In this document: piece by piece, positions 40,333 through 45,540 of the stretch
How positions within the stretch are numbered: position 1 is the first letter of the stretch
Layout of the letters: each line of letters opens with the position of its first letter
Source of the DNA: Athalassotoga sp964433875
GTDB lineage: Bacteria; Thermotogota; Thermotogae; Mesoaciditogales; Mesoaciditogaceae
NCBI GenBank assembly: GCA_964433875.1
Contig: CAYSSO010000014.1
Coordinates: 1 to 45,540, forward strand
Direction of reading: 5' to 3'
DNA: 45,540 nucleotides
Program-made: the position numbers and the translations under genes
Notes under the pieces: generated by a model
Told to the model about the DNA's origin: nothing
Seen by the model: the letters and a program-made list of their open reading frames with translations, nothing else
Database searches by the model: none

Positions 40333-41370
40333 TTATATTATTTGAATCGCACCACCGATCAGTTCTTCTTCTTTGTAAAAGGCTATAACCTGACCGGCAA
40401 CTGGAATCGCGCTTTCATAAAAGGAAACTGTTTTTTCTTCGGGATCGAGACGGCATCTTATTAGCTGGCCTGTGCTTCTCAATTTACATTTGCAATCGAA
40501 TGGCTTGTGCATATCGTATAGAAGGTTAAGATCTTCGATCCTTATTTTTTCTTTTACCAGATCGTTCTTGTCTCCAACGATCACGGTATTTGTGGTCGGA
40601 TCCACGCCTACAACGTAAATCCTTTTTCCTGCTACAACGCCTACTCCTTTTCTCTGTCCTCTCGCGTATATCTGATAACCTTCATGGGTGCCTATGATAT
40701 TTCCGTGTATATCGGTTATCGGACCCGGTCTTACCGAGATTCCTTCATTTTCAAAAAAGTTTTTGAGATTTCCATCCGGAATAAAGCAAATATCCTGACT
40801 GTCAGGTTTTGTGCCAACTACAAGATCATTTTCTATCGCTATTTTTCTTACCTCTTCTTTTTTCATTTCTCCGACTGGCAATATGATTTTATTCAAAATA
40901 CCTTTTTCAAGAAGTGAAAGGAAGTAGGATTGATCTTTTTTGGGATCCGATCCGATGTAGATTCTTCCATCTCTTACCAGCGCGTAGTGGCCTGTAGCGA
41001 ATAATTCTATCCCGAGATCTTTGCCTATTCTTTCGAGGGCCCAAAATTTCATCTTTTTGTTACACCAGACGCATGGATTTGGAGTTATTCCCATCTGGTA
41101 ACCCTTTATAAAGTCCTTTATTATCCTTTCTCTGAATTCATTTTTCAAATCTATTATCTTGATCGGTATATCTATTTTTTTTGCGATCTTGATCGCGTCA
41201 GAGGTATCGTCGGGACTGCAACATACCTTATGATTTAGAGGATATCTCGAAAAGAACAGATCATCTTCCATTTTGAAATGGACTCCTACGACTTCATACC
41301 CTTTCTTTTTCAAGAGAAAAGCGCTTACAGCGCTATCAACGCCTCCGCTCATCGCAATTAAAACTTTCAA
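40333..41370 (-). CDS. mnmA: tRNA-specific 2-thiouridylase MnmA
   Basis: This 345-aa enzyme makes 2-thiouridine at the wobble base of Lys, Glu and Gln tRNAs. The PP-loop motif SGGVDSAV is at 8-15. The catalytic cysteines are C103 in NPCVWCNKKMKF (with an additional C100) and C195 in DSQDICFIP. GHYA and KDQSYFLS complete the core. The TTG start at 41370 follows GGGGTGAAAGG. It is divergent from rpoN, with a 157-nt intergenic region between. Confidence 0.95.
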   Translation of the reverse strand: MKVLIAMSGGVDSAVSAFLLKKKGYEVVGVHFKMEDDLFFSRYPLNHKVCCSPDDTSDAIKIAKKIDIPIKIIDLKNEFRERIIKDFIKGYQMGITPNPCVWCNKKMKFWALERIGKDLGIELFATGHYALVRDGRIYIGSDPKKDQSYFLSLLEKGILNKIILPVGEMKKEEVRKIAIENDLVVGTKPDSQDICFIPDGNLKNFFENEGISVRPGPITDIHGNIIGTHEGYQIYARGQRKGVGVVAGKRIYVVGVDPTTNTVIVGDKNDLVKEKIRIEDLNLLYDMHKPFDCKCKLRSTGQLIRCRLDPEEKTVSFYESAIPVAGQVIAFYKEEELIGGAIQII

Positions 41371-41397
41371 CCTTTCACCCCAAATCAGATCACGATC

Positions 41398-41427
41398 TTG
41401 ATTTTCGATTTTTAATCATGATATAAT
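41398..41427 (+). promoter_or_regulatory. Sigma-70 type promoter for rpoN
   Basis: TTGATT (41398-41403) and TATAAT (41422-41427) are 18 bp apart, and TGA before the -10 adds an extended element. The start would be near 41434, leaving a leader of about 90 nt before the rpoN ATG. The rest of the 41371-41527 intergenic region is AT-rich. I see no clear minus-strand promoter for mnmA in it. Confidence 0.65.
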
Positions 41428-41527
41428 TTATATGTAACAATTTTTAACTATGCTTTCTTTCATGTAAACTAATATATCGCTGTGGACCTTTCTATCCTAT
41501 TTTACAATATCTGGAGTGAATAATTAA

Positions 41528-42796
41528 ATGGGACATCTGATTAATCAAGGGCTGAAACTAAAAAATACGCTTTTTCTTAGCAACAAAATGTTGCTTTCTT
41601 TGAAATTGCTGAATATGAACATTCTTGATCTCGAAGAAGAGGTAGAAAAGATCGCGCAGGAGAATCCATTTATCGAATTTGAAGTATTTCCCAGTTTCAA
41701 TTTTGTAAGAAAGAAAGAAAGCGATGAAGAATACGATATAGACAATTACGAGGTTGAAAATCGTTCTTTGAAGTCCCATTTGATCGATCAATTTTACCTT
41801 ATGGATTTTACAAATGAGGAAGAGAGGATCTTTCTTTATTTGGTCGAGATGATAGACGATCGCGGCTTTATAAAAGTCGGGATCGATGAGATCGCAAAAG
41901 ATTTAGGGGTTGATTCTCGGCAGATTGAGCGAATGATCGAAATTTTGAAATCCCTTGACCCTCCCGGTATTGGAAGCAGGGATGTCAAAGAGGCGCTCCT
42001 TGCACAAACCGATGATCCAAAATTGCGTATACTTATAGAAATGCTTGAACTGCTTGAAAAAGATCCTGCCGCGGCTCTGATAAAGTCCGGAATGAATAAA
42101 GAAGAATTTCAAGAAGCATTCGAGAAATTGAAAAAGTTAACCCCATATCCGGCAAATGGATTTTACGATTCTATGTACACGCAGTACGTTGAACCCGATA
42201 TCTTTATCTCCAAAGGAGATAACGGATTTGACTCATACATCAATGAAAGGATCGATCTAAGGCTTGCAGATCTCGAACTTTACGAAAAGATGATCGAAAG
42301 CGGAGACAAAAAACAGATCGAATTTGCAAAATTGAAATACGAGCAGGCAAAAAACTTGATCGATGCTTTTTTCAAAAGAAAGGAGACATTGATCAAATTT
42401 GGCCAGATCATCGCGAAAAAGGAAGCGGCATTTTTTAACGGTGGGAAGTTAGTGCCTCTAAAGGTTGGATGGATTGCAAATGAAGTGGGAGTAAATCCTT
42501 CGACCATAACGAGAATTATATCTTCAAAATACGTTAAAACTCCAAAAGGAGTGTATCCTCTAAAGTATTTCTTCGAAAGGTTTATATACAAAAGTGAAGA
42601 TAAAGAAGTATCGAGAGAAGAGGTTAAAGAAAAGATCGCTAAATACGTAGAGTCAGAAGACAGGGCCTCACCTTTATCTGACTTTGAAATTCAAAAAAAA
42701 CTCAAAGAGGAAGGCATTGATCTAAGCAGAAGAGTTGTGGCAAAGTACAGGGAAGAACTTGGAATTCCAAATTCGTCGAGGAGAAAGTTAAAGTGA
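41528..42796 (+). CDS. rpoN: RNA polymerase sigma-54 factor RpoN
   Basis: This 422-aa alternative sigma factor needs an AAA+ activator. Region I at the N-terminus (INQGLKLKNTLFLSNKMLLSLKLL) binds the activator. The core-binding region lies at about 75-220. The helix-turn-helix that reads the -12 element is at VGVNPSTITRIISSKYV. The RpoN box reads SRRVVAKYREEL, one residue off the ARRTVAKYRE consensus. The protein is somewhat shorter than the E. coli one (477). GGAGTG lies 10 nt before the ATG. A matching promoter and activator occur at 11396 and 13799. The end overlaps thiN by 4 nt (GTGA). Confidence 0.93.
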   Translation: MGHLINQGLKLKNTLFLSNKMLLSLKLLNMNILDLEEEVEKIAQENPFIEFEVFPSFNFVRKKESDEEYDIDNYEVENRSLKSHLIDQFYLMDFTNEEERIFLYLVEMIDDRGFIKVGIDEIAKDLGVDSRQIERMIEILKSLDPPGIGSRDVKEALLAQTDDPKLRILIEMLELLEKDPAAALIKSGMNKEEFQEAFEKLKKLTPYPANGFYDSMYTQYVEPDIFISKGDNGFDSYINERIDLRLADLELYEKMIESGDKKQIEFAKLKYEQAKNLIDAFFKRKETLIKFGQIIAKKEAAFFNGGKLVPLKVGWIANEVGVNPSTITRIISSKYVKTPKGVYPLKYFFERFIYKSEDKEVSREEVKEKIAKYVESEDRASPLSDFEIQKKLKEEGIDLSRRVVAKYREELGIPNSSRRKLK

Positions 42797-43458
42797 AGGC
42801 AGTCATCTTTGCCGGAGGAGATTACAAATTCCCACCTTTTTACAAAGAAATTTTGAAATTTTTCGATCTAAAGATAGCCGCCGATTCCGGTGCGAACTTT
42901 CTGGTCTCTCTTGGAATATTGCCAGATATCCTGATAGGAGACATGGATTCCATAGGAATAGACACGCTCGATCTGTGTCTGGATAAAGGTGTAAGGATTG
43001 TAAGATTCCCTCCAGAAAAAGATGAGATAGATACCGAACTTGCCCTTATTGAGGCAGAGAAAAATGGCGCAAAGGCATTTTTCATAGCAGGCGCTTTTGG
43101 CACAAGGCTCGATCAGACCCTTGGAGTTTTCAGACTGATGGAACGTTTCAAGGCAAGCGTCACCTTTAACGAGGATCTGTGTGCATTTGTGATAGATCGA
43201 CCTCTTTACCTTAAAAGTTGTGCCGGAGAAAGATGGTCTGTAATTCCGCTTCAAAGAGATGCCGAAGGCGTCTCTTTGAAAGGATTCAAATACAATCTCG
43301 ACAGAAAGAAAATGGAATATCTTAGACCTTATGGTATAAGCAATGAATCTCAAGGAAAAGAGGTTTTTATAGATCCCGGGACTGGAAGGTTACTCGTCTT
43401 CAGGTATCACTCGAGAAATGTTGGGTGGATAGATGAACTTTATTCTAAATTAAAATAG
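42793..43458 (+). CDS. thiN: Thiamine pyrophosphokinase
   Basis: This 221-aa enzyme transfers pyrophosphate from ATP to thiamine, making the cofactor that the transketolase in this window requires. The conserved motifs AADSGANFL, GDMDSI and DEIDTELAL lie in the N-terminal domain. The C-terminal beta domain carries SVIPLQRDAEGVSLKGFKY and SNES. The start is GTG in a GTGA overlap with rpoN. Confidence 0.9.
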   Translation: MKAVIFAGGDYKFPPFYKEILKFFDLKIAADSGANFLVSLGILPDILIGDMDSIGIDTLDLCLDKGVRIVRFPPEKDEIDTELALIEAEKNGAKAFFIAGAFGTRLDQTLGVFRLMERFKASVTFNEDLCAFVIDRPLYLKSCAGERWSVIPLQRDAEGVSLKGFKYNLDRKKMEYLRPYGISNESQGKEVFIDPGTGRLLVFRYHSRNVGWIDELYSKLK

Positions 43459-43470
43459 AGGTGAGGTAAG

Positions 43471-44338
43471 GTGAAGGAAGAGAAAACGATCCGTCAGTTG
43501 AAAAAAGAGGCTATGTCTCTGAAGATCAAGGGTTATTACAACATGACAAAGGCCGAACTTGCCGAGGCCATTTCTAAAAGAAAGATGGAACTCGCAAAAA
43601 AGGTACGCGAGATCGACAAGATGGAAATTGAAGAGTTGAGGAGTCTTTCTAAAGAGTTCAATCTTAAGATTCCGTGGAAGTCTACAAAGGCTAATTTTGT
43701 TAAAAAGTTAAAGGAATTTTTTGAGAGTTTAAAACTGGGCCAGGAAGTTGAAAAGGCGCCGTCTTCCATCTCCTCGTTATCGACATACGAAGAAAGGGTT
43801 GAGGTAGTTCCAAGGCAATCTCTTCCTTCTACTTATTACAAAGATAAATTCGTTGGCCTTGAAGTTAACCAGAACTGGATTCATTTTTACTGGGATTTTT
43901 CTCCTCAAACGTACGAAAATATCAAAAACCATCCCCATATCGTTTTAAGAGTTTACGATGTCACGTACATAGAATTCAACGGCACAAATGCCCATAGAAC
44001 CTTTGAAATGGGAATAGATGAGAAGATGAGAAAGTATTANNNNNNNNNNCTACGTTCCACAGCCCGGGGCAGATTACCTTGCGGAGATTGGATATAAAGA
44101 GAATGAAAGATTCGTCCCGATCTTAAGATCCAACCTTGTCTCAACACCTCCTTCGATGCCGAAGATGGCGCAGATGGAATTGTGGATGGATCTCAGGACA
44201 AAACGGAAATTCACCGAAATAGGCCCATCGAGAAAGATGTTGAGAATAGAAAAACTTACAGGCTCGGCTTCTATGCCGACGAGCGGTGCAAGATCGGGAG
44301 GGTCATTCTTTTTCCTTAGCGGGAGGCGAGGATCTTGA
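43471..44338 (+). CDS. DUF4912 protein with N-terminal SAP/Rho-N-like helices (interrupted by assembly gap)
   Basis: GTG 43471 follows AGAGGTGAGG. The first 90 residues hold two helical repeats of SAP/Rho-N type (TIRQLKKEAMSLKIKGYYNM; EELRSLSKEFNLKIPW). The DUF4912 domain starts at SLPSTYYKDKFVGLEVNQ and IHFYWDFSP. The reading frame meets 10 Ns at 44040-44049. After the gap the coding frame is shifted by one: YVPQPGADYLAEIGYK, then FVPILRSNLVSTPP, which is the expected end of DUF4912, continuing to the TGA at 44336. Because the N run is a placeholder, this is almost surely one gene, not a frameshift. DUF4912 genes often accompany GH57 enzymes; the function is unknown. Confidence 0.8.
44040..44049. 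other. Assembly gap (10 Ns)
   Basis: A run of exactly 10 Ns lies inside the DUF4912 gene. The true length is unknown. Frames on either side differ by one, so the real gap is not a multiple of three different from 10 by zero; length 9 or 11 classes must be settled by sequencing. Confidence 0.95.
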
Positions 44339-45540
44339 AGGGAAAGATAATTTTAATGCTTCATGCTCATCTACCTTACGTTAATCATCCAGATCATCCT
44401 TATTTTCTCGAAGAAAACTGGCTTTTTGAAGCGATAACAGAAACTTACATACCGCTTTTGATGGTCTTCGAAAGATTAAGAAATGAAAAAGTCCCATTTG
44501 GTATAACGATATCAATAAGTCCTCCACTTATAGAGATGTTGTCAGATCGTACTTTGATGGAAAAATACAAAAGACATCTCCAATCTTTAACAGAACTCGC
44601 CCAAAAGGAAGTTTCTTTGACAAAAAATGAAGAACGTTTAAAACACAGTATGGCTTTGAAATACCTTGAGGATTTCGAATCGTACCTTTCTTTTTTCGAA
44701 AAATATGGGAATTTAATAAACGCATTCAAAGAATCTGCGAAAGATAAAAATGTCCAACTTATAACCTGCAATGCAACTCATGGATTCTTGCCACTTATGA
44801 AGATCAACTCGAGATCAGTCCACGCCCAGATTGCGATCGGTGTTAAAGCATTTGAAGAAAGATTTAAAATGCATCCGAATGGTATGTGGCTGGCGGAATC
44901 AGGTTACTACCCCGGCCTTGACAATGAACTTGCCGATCAAAATGTTAAATTCTTCTTTGTGGATTCCCACGGCCTCTGGTACGCCGATATCCCTCCGCAT
45001 TACGATGTTTATAGACCCGTTATGACTCCATCGGGTGTTTTCGTTTTCGCGCGAGATCCAGAATCAAGCGAACAAATATGGTCTGCCCAGTTAGGATATC
45101 CTGGAGACTGGAATTACAGGGAATTTTACAGAGATATAGGGTTTGACAGGCCATTCGATTACGTAAGGCCTTACATAGATCCTTCTGGCGTCAGAACGAA
45201 TACCGGCATAAAGTACCATAAAATAACTGGCAATGTCTCCCTTGGGGAAAAGGAATTGTACGATCCGGATGCCGGTATTCAAACTGCTCTAAGACATGCG
45301 AGAGATTTTGTTCAAAAAAAGGAATCGCAAATAAAAAGATTAAAAGATCAGATGGGAATAGATCCCGTTATAGTTGCCCCATTTGATGCTGAACTTTTTG
45401 GACATTGGTGGTACGAGGGACCTAAATTTATCGAATTTTTCCTTAAAGAGTCTGCCAATTCAGAACTTTTTGAGACTTCAACGCCGGACAGGGTTATAGA
45501 TTCCATTGATGAGGTACAGATTTTAACGCCGGCCCAGTCA
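44335..45540 (+). CDS. GH57 family 1,4-alpha-glucan branching enzyme (5' part, runs off window)
   Basis: TTG 44335 overlaps the DUF4912 stop by 4 nt, with GGGAGGCGAGG upstream. The frame stays open for 402 codons to the window edge. The GH57 motifs are present: LHAHLPYV (region 1), WLAESGYYPGL with the probable nucleophile glutamate (region 3), and PFDAELFGHWWYEGP with the probable acid/base aspartate (region 4). The order and spacing resemble the branching enzymes of Thermotoga and Thermus, which make alpha-1,6 links in glycogen, rather than alpha-amylases of the family. The C-terminal helical part lies beyond the window. Branching versus other transfer activity is inference. Confidence 0.88.
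   Translation, partial: MKGKIILMLHAHLPYVNHPDHPYFLEENWLFEAITETYIPLLMVFERLRNEKVPFGITISISPPLIEMLSDRTLMEKYKRHLQSLTELAQKEVSLTKNEERLKHSMALKYLEDFESYLSFFEKYGNLINAFKESAKDKNVQLITCNATHGFLPLMKINSRSVHAQIAIGVKAFEERFKMHPNGMWLAESGYYPGLDNELADQNVKFFFVDSHGLWYADIPPHYDVYRPVMTPSGVFVFARDPESSEQIWSAQLGYPGDWNYREFYRDIGFDRPFDYVRPYIDPSGVRTNTGIKYHKITGNVSLGEKELYDPDAGIQTALRHARDFVQKKESQIKRLKDQMGIDPVIVAPFDAELFGHWWYEGPKFIEFFLKESANSELFETSTPDRVIDSIDEVQILTPAQS

Noticed and set aside
44051..44097. Continuation of the DUF4912 frame through the Ns into LRSTARGRLPCGDWI.
   Set aside because: It is an artefact of the arbitrary gap length; the +1 frame gives the expected domain end.
1..45540. CRISPR array, insertion sequence, integrase, toxin-antitoxin or phage genes.
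   Set aside because: No spaced direct repeats, transposase motifs or attachment-site duplications were seen; the tRNA-Leu 3' end is not repeated nearby as far as I can see.

Overview
The window is a dense, almost fully coding bacterial segment of low to moderate GC. It has many 1-8 nt gene overlaps (ATGA, GTGA, TTGA), frequent TTG/GTG starts behind strong purine-rich ribosome binding sites, and a short 10-N assembly gap at 44040-44049. The gene set suggests a fermentative, possibly thermophilic, flagellated member of the Thermotogota, perhaps near Mesotoga or Mesoaciditogales. The pointers are a GH4 alpha-glucuronidase very close to the Thermotoga type, an M18 aminopeptidase, a DUF4912 protein next to a GH57 glucan branching enzyme, split TrkA subunits with TrkH, a diphosphate-type phosphofructokinase and an ATP synthase c subunit with a sodium-type site. 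The taxonomic assignment is inference from recalled family patterns; no search was run.

Layout. (1) 1-5355: a glucuronide-use operon with the tail of an unknown gene, beta-glucuronidase (GH2), alpha-glucuronidase (GH4), an AEC carrier and an ADP-dependent sugar kinase family protein. (2) 5356-5609: a non-coding stretch with repeat-like character. (3) 5610-7838: a divergent full-length transketolase. (4) 7866-11264: a potassium uptake operon (two TrkA, a 40-aa membrane peptide not previously delimited, TrkH, and a membrane-anchored OB-fold protein), closed by a hairpin terminator. (5) 11396-15139: a textbook sigma-54 promoter, a small two-repeat membrane protein, a membrane histidine kinase and its NtrC-type sigma-54 activator. 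RpoN itself is encoded at 41528. (6) 15175-15264: tRNA-Leu(CAA) with its own promoter and terminator. (7) 15352-21207: an amidohydrolase-fold protein that has lost its metal ligands, then fliF, fliG, fliH, two proteins I cannot name and a SwrB-like protein. (8) 21222-26370: M18 aminopeptidase, a RecJ with a long C-terminal extension, and a YqgF/RuvX-like protein with an extra domain. (9) 26325-34235: a complete F-type ATP synthase operon (two AtpI-like proteins, then B,E,F,H,A,G,D,C) running directly into diphosphate-type phosphofructokinase. (10) 34232-39469: AMMECR1 protein, an unknown protein, MinD, MinE, YjbQ, an exported barrel-like protein, Obg and NadD. (11) 39471-41370, minus strand: M55 aminopeptidase and MnmA. 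(12) 41528-45540: RpoN, thiamine pyrophosphokinase, DUF4912 protein across the gap, and a GH57 enzyme that runs off the window.

How it fits together. The first operon would release glucuronic acid from alpha- and beta-glucuronides and feed it to a kinase and the pentose/hexose pools. The transketolase and diphosphate-type phosphofructokinase point to an energy-saving glycolysis. The ATP synthase carries a two-carboxylate ion site consistent with sodium coupling. No complete new defence or mobile system is visible: no CRISPR array, transposase, integrase or toxin-antitoxin pair. The most interesting items are local: the self-contained sigma-54 circuit, the hidden Trk peptide, the metal-site-less amidohydrolase heading a flagellar operon, and the c-subunit ion site.
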